Source: Chryseobacterium daeguense DSM 19388
GTDB taxonomy: Bacteria; Bacteroidota; Bacteroidia; Flavobacteriales; Weeksellaceae
Direction of reading: 5' to 3'
Assembly (NCBI RefSeq): GCF_000430825.1
Contig: NZ_AUMT01000016.1
Span: 25,226 to 89,225 of the forward strand
Length of the DNA stretch: 64,000 nucleotides
Positions 8,383-16,403 of this stretch are shown here, piece by piece. The translations under genes were made by a program, and so were the position numbers. The notes under the pieces are model-generated. The model ran no database searches, had not been told where the DNA came from, and saw only the letters and a list, made by a program, of their open reading frames with translations. Positions within the stretch are counted from its first letter, which is position 1. The number at the start of each line of letters is the position of its first letter.

Positions 8383-8760
8383 ATGGAACTTCCAAAAGAT
8401 CTACATTATTCAAAAGAACATACTTGGGTTAGTATTGAGAACAAAACTGCAACGGTCGGTATTACAGCATTTGCTCAAAAGGAATTGGGAGAAATCGTAT
8501 ATGTTGACTTGCCGAATGTTAATCATAACTTCAATCAAGACGAAGTATTTGGCTCTGTAGAAGCAATTAAAACCGTCAGCGACCTATTTATGCCTCTTTC
8601 AGGAAAAATTATTGAAACCAATGAGCAACTTTTAAACGAGCCAACGCTTGTAAATTCTAATCCGTTTGATAATGGCTGGATGGTGAAAATTGAAATTGAA
8701 GACGTAAGAGAAACAGAAAATTTATTAACAGCGGAACAATACGCTCAACTCAATAATTAG
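8383..8760 (+). CDS. gcvH: Glycine cleavage H-like lipoyl carrier protein in the ars operon
   Basis: This 125-residue protein is a full-length H-protein homologue: KEHTWV near the N-terminus, a central VGITAFAQKELGEIVYVDLP segment, and the lipoylation site VEAIKTVSD with the modifiable lysine at Lys63. H-proteins normally shuttle aminomethyl groups in the glycine cleavage system, but no gcvP or gcvT gene is here. It sits 18 bases after the phosphatase and 3 bases before the ACR3 exporter. Dihydrolipoyl dithiols bind arsenite tightly, so an arsenite carrier or protective decoy is a reasonable hypothesis. Confidence 0.92.
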   Translation: MELPKDLHYSKEHTWVSIENKTATVGITAFAQKELGEIVYVDLPNVNHNFNQDEVFGSVEAIKTVSDLFMPLSGKIIETNEQLLNEPTLVNSNPFDNGWMVKIEIEDVRETENLLTAEQYAQLNN

Positions 8761-8763
8761 AAG

Positions 8764-9795
8764 ATGCAACCAAAATTAAAATTCCTCGACCGCTTTCTTA
8801 CCCTATGGATTTTTTTAGCAATGCTTTTGGGCGTTGGGTTAGGATATTTCTTTCCTGATATTTCTACTGTCACAAATTCTTTGTCTGTCGGAACAACTAA
8901 TATTCCCTTAGCAATAGGCTTGATTTTGATGATGTATCCACCTTTGGCAAAAGTGGATTATACTCTATTACCAATGGCTTTTAAAGACAAAAAAGTAATG
9001 TCGGTATCATTGCTACTCAATTGGATTATCAGTCCTATTTTAATGTTTGTATTAGCTATCATTTTTCTACGAGATGAGCCAGACTATATGATTGGTCTAA
9101 TTTTGATCGGTTTAGCAAGATGTATTGCAATGGTAATTGTATGGAATGATCTGGCAAAAGGCAATCGGGAGTACGCAGCTCTGCTAATCGCATTAAACAG
9201 TATTTTCCAATTGGTTTTTTATAGTTTTTATGTTTGGCTTTTCATTAATGTATTACCACAAAAACTAGGCTTAGGAAATTTTAACATTGCGGTACCAATG
9301 AAAGATGTTGCCGAGAGTGTATTCATTTATTTAGGAATTCCATTTATTGCAGGATTTTTGAGCCGCTATTTCTTGATTAAATTAAAAGGAAAAGATTGGT
9401 TCAATAGAAAATTCATTCCGGCTATTTCACCTGTTACTTTGTATGCTTTGCTGTTTACTATAGTATTGATGTTCAGTTTAAAGGGAGACAAAATTTTAGA
9501 GCTACCAATGGACGTTGTTAAAGTTGCCATCCCATTAGTAATTTACTTTGTTCTTACATTCTTCATCAGTTTTTTCATTAGTAAAGCATTGAAAGTGCCT
9601 TATGACAAAAATGCATCGATTGCATTTACTGCAACAGGAAACAATTTTGAATTAGCCATTGCTGTTGCTATAGCGGTTTTCGGAATCCATTCCTCACAAG
9701 CATTTGTTGGGGTCATCGGTCCTCTTGTGGAAGTACCTGTTTTAATTTTATTGGTAAGGGTTAGTTTGTGGCTGAAGAAAAAGTATTATCCCTGA
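8764..9795 (+). CDS. acr3: ACR3 family arsenite efflux transporter
   Basis: This 343-residue inner-membrane protein has about ten hydrophobic segments and the ACR3 signature [17 protein letters not shown]. That motif contains the conserved cysteine at residue 120, required in this family for As(III) transport. Later segments [16 protein letters not shown] and PLVEVPVLI are also typical. ACR3 exports arsenite using the proton gradient. It closes the arsenic operon, starts 3 bases after the H-protein gene, and is followed by the fluoride riboswitch. Confidence 0.95.
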   Translation: MQPKLKFLDRFLTLWIFLAMLLGVGLGYFFPDISTVTNSLSVGTTNIPLAIGLILMMYPPLAKVDYTLLPMAFKDKKVMSVSLLLNWIISPILMFVLAIIFLRDEPDYMIGLILIGLARCIAMVIVWNDLAKGNREYAALLIALNSIFQLVFYSFYVWLFINVLPQKLGLGNFNIAVPMKDVAESVFIYLGIPFIAGFLSRYFLIKLKGKDWFNRKFIPAISPVTLYALLFTIVLMFSLKGDKILELPMDVVKVAIPLVIYFVLTFFISFFISKALKVPYDKNASIAFTATGNNFELAIAVAIAVFGIHSSQAFVGVIGPLVEVPVLILLVRVSLWLKKKYYP

Positions 9796-9855
9796 AAAAC
9801 ATTATTATAATGTCTGTCAATAGTATTTTCTAAAAACTATTTTGTACATTTGTTG

Positions 9856-9913
9856 AAAGGAAATGGTGCTCTTCCTTACCCAACCGCCCTAAAAAAGCTG
9901 ATGACGCCTGATT
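9856..9913 (+). ncRNA. Fluoride riboswitch (crcB motif)
   Basis: The leader of the CLC gene carries the conserved blocks of the fluoride aptamer in order: an AAGGAA-ATGG start, a TTCCTT that can pair with AAGGAA as the pseudoknot, then CCAACCGCCC, then AAAAAAGCTGATGACGCCT. GGTG (9865-9868) can pair with CGCC in the 3' block. These match the known consensus in sequence and spacing. The downstream genes are exactly those this RNA controls elsewhere (CLC-type fluoride antiporter, enolase), so it should turn them on when cytoplasmic fluoride rises. Confidence 0.93.
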
Positions 9914-9939
9914 AGACAATGTTAACACATTTAATCAGG
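9907..9939 (+). promoter_or_regulatory. Probable expression platform hairpin of the fluoride riboswitch
   Basis: CCTGATTA (9907-9914), which overlaps the 3' end of the aptamer, is exactly complementary to TAATCAGG (9932-9939). The second arm ends 6 bases before the ATG. Formation of the aptamer and of this hairpin should exclude each other in part. No U-tract follows, so control of translation initiation is more likely than termination. Confidence 0.6.
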
Positions 9940-9945
9940 TAAATT

Positions 9946-11259
9946 ATGTCCAAAAATCAGCATTTTAGATCCAACAGCAAAGCAGCTCAGCTTCACACAA
10001 AGATCTTTTTCCGTAAATACCCTACTCTCCCATACATCGTTAAATGGTTTTTAATCAGTTCCATCATTGGGATCTGTGTAGGGTCTGCCTCGGCAGGTTT
10101 TCTGGTATCACTGGACTGGGCTACGAATTTCAGGGAGAATCATCTGTGGCTCATTGCTTTTCTGCCAATTGCAGGTCTGTTAATCGGCTTGCTTTACAAT
10201 TATCTGGGGAAGGATATTGAGGCTGGAAATAATTTATTGATTGACAGCATCCACAATCCAAAGGAAATTATTCCTTTCAGGATGGCACCCTTTGTTTATT
10301 TAGGAACGATTGCAACCCACTTTTTTGGAGGTTCCGCAGGTAGAGAGGGAACGGCATTGCAGATGGCGGGAGCAATCGCTGATCAATTCACAAAACCTTT
10401 CAGACTAACTGAACCTGAGCGCAAAATACTACTGATCTCGGCTATTGCTGCTGGTTTCGGTTCTATATTCGGAACACCTTTGGCGGGTGCCTTGTTCGGT
10501 CTCGAAGTATTTCTGATAGGAAGAATAAAATATGATGCGATATTTCCTGCGTTTGCTTCAGCAATACTGGCAGACCTGGTCACTAACCTCTGGCAGGTTA
10601 AACACACCCATTATCATATCGACCTTGTTCCCCAATTGGAAGCTTTGCCAATCATCTATAGTATACTGGCAGGGATCTTATTCGGCCTTTGTGCAGCGAC
10701 CTTTAGCAAGGTCATCCATTATGTTACTTCTATTTTCAAATCCAGAATATCTTTTCCGCCGCTCCGCCCTTTTGTGGGAGGGATCATAGTTGCCGTCGCT
10801 GTGTTTGCAATGGGAACCACGAAATATATCGGATTGGGTATTCCGACCATTGTTCAATCTTTTGAGCAGCAATTACCGCCTTTCGATTTTGCATTGAAGA
10901 TGGCCTTTACCATTATCACCCTCGCAGCAGGATTCAAAGGTGGCGAAGTAACGCCTTTATTCTTTATCGGAGCTACTTTGGGAAGTGCCTTGTCATTATT
11001 CATCCCTCTTCCGACAGGTCTTTTGGCAGGGATGGGATTTGTGGCGGTATTTGCAGGGGCAACCAATACCCCTTTAGCCTGTATGCTGATGGGAATAGAA
11101 CTCTTCGGGGCTGAAAGCGGAATCTATATGGCCATTGCCTGCGTGGTATCATATCTTCTTTCCGGTCATAACAGCATTTACGGCAAACAGGTCATCGGGG
11201 AAGCAAAACATTCCAGATTTCAAAATCAGTCCGGAAAAAATATAAACGAAACCAAATAA
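9946..11259 (+). CDS. CLC-F type fluoride/proton antiporter
   Basis: This 437-residue membrane protein of the CLC family has about ten to twelve hydrophobic segments. The motif GREGT (residues 132-136) contains the gating glutamate Glu134. Canonical chloride CLCs have GREGP here; the Thr variant is typical of the fluoride-exporting CLC-F branch. GNN at residues 94-96 replaces the usual GSGIP chloride-selectivity loop. The gene follows a fluoride riboswitch and precedes DUF190-like and enolase genes, which strongly supports fluoride export over chloride transport. Confidence 0.93.
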   Translation: MSKNQHFRSNSKAAQLHTKIFFRKYPTLPYIVKWFLISSIIGICVGSASAGFLVSLDWATNFRENHLWLIAFLPIAGLLIGLLYNYLGKDIEAGNNLLIDSIHNPKEIIPFRMAPFVYLGTIATHFFGGSAGREGTALQMAGAIADQFTKPFRLTEPERKILLISAIAAGFGSIFGTPLAGALFGLEVFLIGRIKYDAIFPAFASAILADLVTNLWQVKHTHYHIDLVPQLEALPIIYSILAGILFGLCAATFSKVIHYVTSIFKSRISFPPLRPFVGGIIVAVAVFAMGTTKYIGLGIPTIVQSFEQQLPPFDFALKMAFTIITLAAGFKGGEVTPLFFIGATLGSALSLFIPLPTGLLAGMGFVAVFAGATNTPLACMLMGIELFGAESGIYMAIACVVSYLLSGHNSIYGKQVIGEAKHSRFQNQSGKNINETK

Positions 11260-11622
11260 ATGAACACAATGGAAAATAAACCAACAGTGATCGCAAGGAT
11301 TTATTTCGAATACGGAGCATCTGTAAAAGATCAATCGTTTTGGAAAAGATTATGGAACAATTCCCTTGGTGAATTGTTGTTAAAGAAGGCAAAAGAGAGC
11401 AAAATAGAGCAAGCCAACATCTTTATCGCAAAATCAGGTTACCTGAATTATAAGACTATTACGTACAATATTTCGGAAATTCCTGCTTTGGAGAATCCTG
11501 CCTGTCTTGAACTTATTGATAATAAAAGTAAGATCGACCAATTTTTAAAATTGAATAAAGACCATTTAAAACAAACTAAAATATTACTTATTCAACCTAG
11601 TTCTGAAATATTATTCACCTAA
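11260..11622 (+). CDS. DUF190-like small protein of the fluoride cassette
   Basis: This protein of up to 120 residues starts directly at the CLC stop codon (ATG at 11260); a second ATG at 11269 gives 117 residues. The pattern fits the ferredoxin-like DUF190 family: RIYFEYG at the N-terminus, a helix [19 protein letters not shown], then [17 protein letters not shown] and a C-terminal KILLIQP strand. DUF190 proteins are often encoded beside CrcB fluoride channels, so the context agrees. The molecular role is unknown. The assignment is by pattern and needs a profile search. Confidence 0.65.
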   Translation: MNTMENKPTVIARIYFEYGASVKDQSFWKRLWNNSLGELLLKKAKESKIEQANIFIAKSGYLNYKTITYNISEIPALENPACLELIDNKSKIDQFLKLNKDHLKQTKILLIQPSSEILFT

Positions 11623-11639
11623 ATACATCAAAAAATATT

Positions 11640-12914
11640 ATGAAAATTACAAAAGTACACGCAAGAGAAGTACTCGATTCCAGAGGAAACCCGACAGTTG
11701 AAGCAGAGATCACCATCAATGGTGAGTTTAAAGGGAGAGCAATCTCTCCTTCAGGAGCCAGCACAGGAGAAAAGGAAGCTGTGGAGTTAAGAGATAACGA
11801 TAAAACACGCTATCAGGGCAAAGGCGTTTCAAAAGCAGTCAGTAATGTCAATACTATTATTGCTAATGCACTGGTCGGTAAAGAAATGCTTCTTCAAAAC
11901 GATGTAGATGCCTTGATGATCTCGTTGGATGGGACGCCCAACAAATCTAATCTCGGTGCCAATGGCATTTTAGCCGTTTCCATTGCTTATGCCAAAGCAT
12001 CAGCTGCCTTTAACAAGATCCCACTGTACCGACAATTCAGGGATGAATCAACATATACCATGCCTGTACCTTGTATGAATGTGATCAATGGCGGAAGACA
12101 CGCTGACAATAATATCGATTTTCAGGAATTTATGATTGCACCACACAATGCCCCAAACTTTAAGGAGAGTATTCGAATGGGTGAAGAGGTCTTCCACACC
12201 TTAAAAGAAATTTTAAAGGGAAAAGGATATTACACAGGAGTTGGCGATGAAGGAGGATTTGCACCAAATCTAAAATCCAATGAAGAAGCCGTTGATGTCA
12301 TTTTAGAAGCGATTACCAAAGCCGGTTTTACGCCTGGAAAAGATGTGTCGTTATGCTTAGATCCTGCAACAAGTGAGATGTGGAACAATGACAAATATGA
12401 ATTTTTCAAAAGCACCAAAGAACAAAAAACAAGTGAACAGATGATTGAACTTTGGGAAAGCTGGACATCACAATATCCGATTGTTTTGTTGGAAGACGGT
12501 CTTGGAGAAAATGACTGGAAAGGCTGGCAGCAATTGACGGAGAGATTAGGAAACAAAGTAGAACTGGTGGGAGATGATATTTTCTGTACGAATCCAAAGA
12601 TTCTACAGGAAGGCATTGACCAAAAAATTGGAAACTCTGTTTTGATAAAATTAAATCAAATTGGAACCGTTACAGAAACTCTGGAAACGATTGACCTGGC
12701 CTATAAAAACAATTACAACTGCTTTATCTCGCACCGAAGCGGAGAAACAGAAGATACAACAATCGCCGACTTGACAGTGGCAGTTGGTGCAGGGCATTTG
12801 AAAACAGGAAGTGGCTGCCGAAGTGAGCGGGTTTCAAAATTCAATCAACTATTGAGAATTGAGGAGGAGCTTGGAAGTGCAGCAAAGTTTGCGGGAATCA
12901 AAGCGTTTAAATAA
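11640..12914 (+). CDS. eno: Enolase (phosphopyruvate hydratase), accessory copy
   Basis: This 424-residue protein is a complete enolase that interconverts 2-phosphoglycerate and phosphoenolpyruvate. Visible motifs are [60 protein letters not shown] and [15 protein letters not shown], covering the metal ligands and the catalytic lysine and histidine. Fluoride with phosphate inhibits enolase, and extra enolase genes occur under fluoride riboswitches, so this copy probably supports glycolysis during fluoride stress. It lies 17 bases after the DUF190-like gene and is followed by a terminator. Whether it is less fluoride-sensitive cannot be seen. Confidence 0.96.
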   Translation: MKITKVHAREVLDSRGNPTVEAEITINGEFKGRAISPSGASTGEKEAVELRDNDKTRYQGKGVSKAVSNVNTIIANALVGKEMLLQNDVDALMISLDGTPNKSNLGANGILAVSIAYAKASAAFNKIPLYRQFRDESTYTMPVPCMNVINGGRHADNNIDFQEFMIAPHNAPNFKESIRMGEEVFHTLKEILKGKGYYTGVGDEGGFAPNLKSNEEAVDVILEAITKAGFTPGKDVSLCLDPATSEMWNNDKYEFFKSTKEQKTSEQMIELWESWTSQYPIVLLEDGLGENDWKGWQQLTERLGNKVELVGDDIFCTNPKILQEGIDQKIGNSVLIKLNQIGTVTETLETIDLAYKNNYNCFISHRSGETEDTTIADLTVAVGAGHLKTGSGCRSERVSKFNQLLRIEEELGSAAKFAGIKAFK

Positions 12915-12937
12915 TACACAAAATATCAAATTTATTG

Positions 12938-12972
12938 AAGGCTAATTTCAATACTAAAAAGTTAGCCTTTTA
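12938..12972 (+). terminator. Rho-independent terminator after eno
   Basis: AAGGCTAA (12938-12945) pairs with TTAGCCTT (12962-12969), and the second arm runs into a short T-rich tail. It ends the fluoride transcription unit 24 bases after the eno stop. Repeated at 59429-59463. Confidence 0.7.
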
Positions 12973-12999
12973 ATATCACATATTCTCACACAACACTTT

Positions 13000-13422
13000 A
13001 TGAAACAATATCAAATTTTCGCCATCATTTCGATGATATTTGCAGGTTTAACCTCAGTCATAGCAAAAGCAGGACTGAAAAATGTTGCATCAGATACAGG
13101 TTTGGCTGTCCGGACTTCATTTGTGTTTTTTCTAATTTGGCTCAATATATTCGCATTTAATAACGCCAAAGATTTTTCAAATCTTACCAAAAAAGATATT
13201 TTATTGCTGGGATTTTCGGGAATTACGACCACAATTTCGTGGATATTCTATTACAGGGCAATGAAGGTGGGTAATGTTTCAGAAATAGCATTAATAGACA
13301 AGGGAAGTATAATTATTACGCTGGCTCTTTCCTTTTTCTTCCTAAACGAGCAATTTACCTGGAAAATTGCTGTGGGCGGTTTTATGATCATCGGGGGAAT
13401 ATTAATATTGACTCTCAAATAA
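13000..13422 (+). CDS. EamA/DMT-superfamily small membrane transporter
   Basis: This 140-residue protein has about five hydrophobic segments and one EamA unit (FAGLTSVIAKAGLKN at the start; FFLNEQFTWKIAVGGFMIIGGI at the end). Full-size EamA transporters have two such units, so this half-size form probably works as a dimer. The substrate is unknown. It begins 28 bases after the eno terminator, so it may have its own promoter; I see no clear -7 box. Membership of the fluoride or arsenic module is uncertain. Confidence 0.8.
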   Translation: MKQYQIFAIISMIFAGLTSVIAKAGLKNVASDTGLAVRTSFVFFLIWLNIFAFNNAKDFSNLTKKDILLLGFSGITTTISWIFYYRAMKVGNVSEIALIDKGSIIITLALSFFFLNEQFTWKIAVGGFMIIGGILILTLK

Positions 13423-13463
13423 AAATAACAACAACTTAAAATATTCATTATTAAGACATTACT

Positions 13464-14021
13464 ATGCTCGAAAATATAAACCAACTCGACACTCAGCTTT
13501 TTCTTTTTATAAACCGAAAGCACAATTCATTTTTTGATCCGATCATGTATTGGGCAAGTGATAAACTGTTTTGGATACCATTTTATACTTTTCTTTTGTA
13601 TATCATTATGAGAGAATTTAAAAAGAAAAGTGCTTACGTACTTTTGGCAATTGCTTTTCTGATCACGATCTGTGACCAGACCGCATCTCATCTTATAAAA
13701 AATGCGTTCAAAAGACTAAGACCATCACATGAACCATCTCTCGAAAATTTGATACATTTAAGCAAAGCAGGACCAGGTGGTCAGTATGGTTTTATATCGT
13801 CTCACTCTGCGAACGCATTTGGCTTAGCAACATTCCTAATCTTTTTGCTACCAAGAAAATATAATTGGCTAAAATATGTTTTAGTCTGCTGGGCTGTTTT
13901 GGTTGCATACAGCCGTATTTACAACGGTGTTCATTATCCTACGGATGTTATTGTGGCAGCATTCTTGGGAATTTTTTATGGAATTATCGTTGCTCTCTTT
14001 TTACAAAAAAAAACATCTTAG
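13464..14021 (+). CDS. PAP2 family membrane phosphatase
   Basis: This 185-residue membrane protein has the three PAP2 motifs: KNAFKRLRPSHEP (KX6RP), FISSHSANAFG (the PSGH-like motif) and SRIYNGVHYPTD (SRX5HX3D). About five hydrophobic segments surround them. Such enzymes dephosphorylate lipid pyrophosphates or phosphates such as undecaprenyl pyrophosphate on the periplasmic side. It follows the EamA gene by 41 bases and is the last plus-strand gene before the non-coding block. Its role in this element is unclear; bacitracin or envelope-stress tolerance is possible. Confidence 0.88.
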   Translation: MLENINQLDTQLFLFINRKHNSFFDPIMYWASDKLFWIPFYTFLLYIIMREFKKKSAYVLLAIAFLITICDQTASHLIKNAFKRLRPSHEPSLENLIHLSKAGPGGQYGFISSHSANAFGLATFLIFLLPRKYNWLKYVLVCWAVLVAYSRIYNGVHYPTDVIVAAFLGIFYGIIVALFLQKKTS

Positions 14022-14096
14022 ATAACTTTCTCATGGAATTCTTGAGATGAACCTTTCGGTAAGATTAATAAATTTAATTATTTAAACTAAAAAAAA

Positions 14097-14221
14097 CAAG
14101 TTCCGCAGTTTTTTCCCCTTTTTGCAAAAAAGGCAAGATCGTCTTTGGATATCAAACTTGAAAAGTTTGTATATACAAAGACACATCTTGCCAAAAAGGC
14201 CGCTTATTTTTCGGAGTTCTG
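14097..14221. repeat. Large interrupted inverted repeat (cruciform-capable)
   Basis: Nested inverted repeats span about 125 bases. GGCAAGATCGTCTTTG pairs with CAAAGACACATCTTGCC with one or two mismatches. Inside, CAAACTT-GAA-AAGTTTG forms a perfect 7-base tip. Outside, CCTTTTT pairs with AAAAAGG, with an 8-base bulge on the left arm. The outermost arms (TTCCG and CGGAGTTCT) are only partly complementary. It lies 76 bases after the PAP2 gene and 160 bases before the iteron array. It could be a transfer origin, a single-strand initiation site or a recombination site. The 943-base stretch 14022-14964 holds only this and the iteron array. Repeated at 60588-60712. Confidence 0.6.
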
Positions 14222-14381
14222 AAAATCGATTTATATTATTGATAATCAGTAAGTTTTAATCTTCTTTTGTTTTTATTGGGAAATTACAGAAGTGAATTCT
14301 TTGAGTATGAAAGAAAAATAATAATTGCTTGTAAAGTGAAAATTTACCTACCGTATTGTAAATCAAATTGTAATGATTTTG

Positions 14382-14727
14382 ACCTGTACTTATTTTACGC
14401 AGGTGACCTGTATCTAATTTACGCAGGTATGAGATTGCACCTGTATTCGTATTACGCAGGTTCGATGAGTAATATTGTCCTATTTTTTGCAGATGACCTG
14501 TATCTGATTTACCCAGGTATGAATTCCAACTGTATTTATTTTACGCAGGTTTGATGATTGGCATAATCCTTTTTATACAGGTGAGCTGTATCTGATTTAT
14601 GCAGGTGTGAATTCCAGCTGTATGTATTTTACGCAGGTTTGATGATTGGCATAATCCTTTTTACTCATGTAACTTGTATCTGATTTATACAGGTATGGGG
14701 TTCAACCTGTATTCGTATTACGCAGGT
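14382..14727. repeat. Array of twelve 23-base iteron-like repeats in four ~88-base super-units
   Basis: Unit starts are 14382, 14406, 14439, 14472, 14496, 14528, 14560, 14584, 14616, 14648, 14672 and 14705. Steps follow 24, 33, 33 then repeat, giving an 88-90-base higher-order period. The right-hand core TTACGCAGGT is the best conserved part. Good units are bounded by ACCTG and CAGGT with 13 bases between. The third unit of each super-unit is degenerate on its left side. Direct repeats of this size, next to A+T-rich DNA and a large inverted repeat, are typical of plasmid origins bound by a Rep protein. No Rep gene is recognised. Repeated at 60873-61218. Confidence 0.75.
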
Positions 14728-14911
14728 TAGATGATGTATTGAACTTGCTTTAATTAATGAATTTTCAATGATGTATTTTAACAGTTACGGGAATCCTTTT
14801 ATTTACTATCCGAAAAAATTCTGTTTGGCAGAAAATGAAAAAATGATGAGTATAGAACTATTTTGGATAAATATCAAAAAAGAGCACAAGATTCATTATC
14901 ATTTTTTTTGG

Positions 14912-14919
14912 TATATTTG
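14912..14919 (+). promoter_or_regulatory. Candidate -7 box before the decayed gene
   Basis: TATATTTG matches the Bacteroidota -7 consensus TAnnTTTG and lies 45 bases before the start codon of the pseudogene. No convincing -33 TTTG is present at the usual distance. Repeated at 61403-61410. Confidence 0.35.
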
Positions 14920-14964
14920 AAACTCTTATCAAAATACTAAACAAAAAAATTTTAATAAAAAAAG

Positions 14965-15420
14965 ATGAGAAGAATATTATTTTTATCTTCAATATCACTG
15001 GCTTCATTGGCGTACAGCCAGACCAACTGTGAATCTCTCAAAAAGGAAAACGAAGCTTTACAATCGACGGTTAAAACTTTGTCTTTAGAAAATTAATCTA
15101 TAAAAAAAGTACTTGATATTAATAATCCAATTCTCGATTCGGAAAAAGACAATTCTTCATTCAAAATAACAAAAGTCGTTGGAAATAAAGCCACGAAAAA
15201 TATTGCTGTAAGTTTTCTTGTCTAAACAAAAGATGAGAACAAAAAAATGACGATTACCGATATTTCTATTGTAGATATTGAAGGAAATGAATATAAGATA
15301 GATTTATAAATCCAGCAAACCATATCCGGAACTCTCACTGAACACTCCTGTCAAAATAAATTTCTCATTTAAAGATATTAAAAAAGAACTAATTTCTTCA
15401 GCAGTTGAAATGAAAAGCTA
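14965..15420 (+). pseudogene. Decayed gene for a small secreted protein
   Basis: An ATG at 14965 opens a signal-peptide-like start (MRRILFLSSISLASLAYSQ), but the frame is cut by in-frame TAA codons at 15094, 15223 and 15307. Coding-like sequence continues between the stops (SIKKVLDINNP, then SSFKITKVVGNK, then KKMTITDISIVDIEGNEYK). From about 15305 it shifts to the +1 frame (KSSKPYPELSLNTPVKINF, followed by SFKDIKKE). Three stops and one frameshift mark a pseudogene. The 3' limit is uncertain. Repeated from 61456. Confidence 0.7.
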
Positions 15421-15561
15421 TCAATACATCCTCTCTAAGTTGCATTATAACAATGTATTTAATGATGCTTTTTTAAGATCGCTATATATAGCAAGGTTAG
15501 GAATTTTACTTATAGATGAGTTGATACCCAAACTTGTAAATGACAAAATCATAGTTATAAA

Positions 15562-15587
15562 AAGTGAGGCTAAATTTAACCTCACTT
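15562..15587. terminator. Bidirectional terminator-like hairpin
   Basis: AAGTGAGG and CCTCACTT form a perfect 8-base stem around a 10-base loop. A/T-rich flanks suit both directions. It separates the rightward pseudogene from the leftward mer-like genes, ending 4 bases after the stop of the GDCCVxC gene. Repeated at 62053-62078. Confidence 0.65.
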
Positions 15588-15591
15588 CCAT

Positions 15592-15801
15592 TTATTTACA
15601 ACAAGCATTTCCCTCTTGAATAGGTGGGCACTTCACTGTGCCGTAACTACAAAACACGCAACAATCCCCCTTTTTTGGTTTTAGGATTGTTTTGCAATTC
15701 TCACACTGATAGAAAAATTGACAAGCATCAGTTGGCATTTCTTCGGATTTCTTATGTCCGCAGGTTGGACAAGTTATTTCGGATATTAAAATGATGTCCA
15801 T
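15592..15801 (-). CDS. GDCCVxC-domain small cysteine-rich protein
   Basis: This 69-residue protein has two Cys-x2-Cys pairs (CPTCGH, CENC) and the signature GDCCVFCSYG followed by KCPP and a terminal CC. It matches the GDCCVxC family, small (seleno)proteins found beside MerT/MerP-type genes; here all positions are cysteine. It starts by 1-base overlap with the merTP stop, so the two are translationally coupled. A role in binding or handing on a soft metal (mercury or similar) is likely but unproven. Confidence 0.85.
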   Translation of the reverse strand: MDIILISEITCPTCGHKKSEEMPTDACQFFYQCENCKTILKPKKGDCCVFCSYGTVKCPPIQEGNACCK

Positions 15802-16403
15802 TATGAAATAATTTTGCTTTTTAGTGATTTGTAACCAGTCGAGTTGATAGCTTTTTCGATTTGCTCGATGCTGGTTTGTTTGTTGTCAAACTTTACAATT
15901 GCGTTGCCTTTTTCGTAAGAAACAATAACTTCAACAATGCCTTTTAGTTTGCTAATTTCTGTCTTTACATGATGTTCACATCCTGAACAAGTCATTCCTT
16001 TAATAGTAAATTCAACTTTCTGAATTTTAGAAGTCGAGGTAACAATTGCCGTGATTTTTGTCTTTGGAACAAAGATGTGAGCATAACTCGGAAATGATAG
16101 AAGTAAAACTGATATTACGGTAATACTTCCTAAAAATGATTTCGTTTGCATAAAATTTTGTTTTTGATTTGTTTCACAATTACAGTCAATTTGTTTTTGA
16201 GGTTTCAGTTTTTGATACCAAGCAAAGCCAAGAACTAAAACAGTCATACCAATAAAATAAGGTCGAAAAGGTTCAAGCCACGAAAAGGTAGAAGCAATTC
16301 CGCTTGAACCCGCAACTATAGCCAAAATTGGCGTAATACAGCACAAGGACGAAGCAATTGCTGTCAAAAGTCCTGCACCGATTAATTTTTTTTCTGTTTT
16401 CAT
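15801..16403 (-). CDS. merTP: MerT-MerP fusion type metal transporter
   Basis: This 200-residue protein joins a MerT-like membrane part (vicinal cysteines in ASSLCCITPILA, three hydrophobic segments) to a MerP/HMA-like C-terminal domain with the metal-binding motif GMTCSGCEHHV (about residues 136-146). MerT/MerP proteins take up Hg(II) and pass it on for reduction by MerA. No MerA gene is present in the unit, so the metal and the direction of use are open. It overlaps its regulator gene by 4 bases. Confidence 0.9.
   Translation of the reverse strand: MKTEKKLIGAGLLTAIASSLCCITPILAIVAGSSGIASTFSWLEPFRPYFIGMTVLVLGFAWYQKLKPQKQIDCNCETNQKQNFMQTKSFLGSITVISVLLLSFPSYAHIFVPKTKITAIVTSTSKIQKVEFTIKGMTCSGCEHHVKTEISKLKGIVEVIVSYEKGNAIVKFDNKQTSIEQIEKAINSTGYKSLKSKIIS

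Noticed and set aside
12230..12616. 128-codon frame antisense to enolase
   Set aside because: It is a shadow of a highly conserved gene on the other strand, without a start signal or homology.
13000..14021. EamA and PAP2 genes as part of the fluoride operon
   Set aside because: A terminator lies between eno and the EamA gene, and neither family has a clear link to fluoride, so I kept them separate.
14267..14554. Open frame of 95 codons across the repeat array
   Set aside because: Its sequence is a translation of the repeats themselves, with no start signal or family resemblance; the DNA-level repeat explains it.
14382..14727. Possible CRISPR array
   Set aside because: Gaps between units are only 1 or 9-10 bases, units vary strongly, the order is a higher-order repeat, and no cas genes exist nearby.
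14965..15420. Stop-codon recoding in the broken gene
   Set aside because: A frameshift accompanies the three TAA codons, and other genes use TAA normally as stop, so simple decay is more likely.
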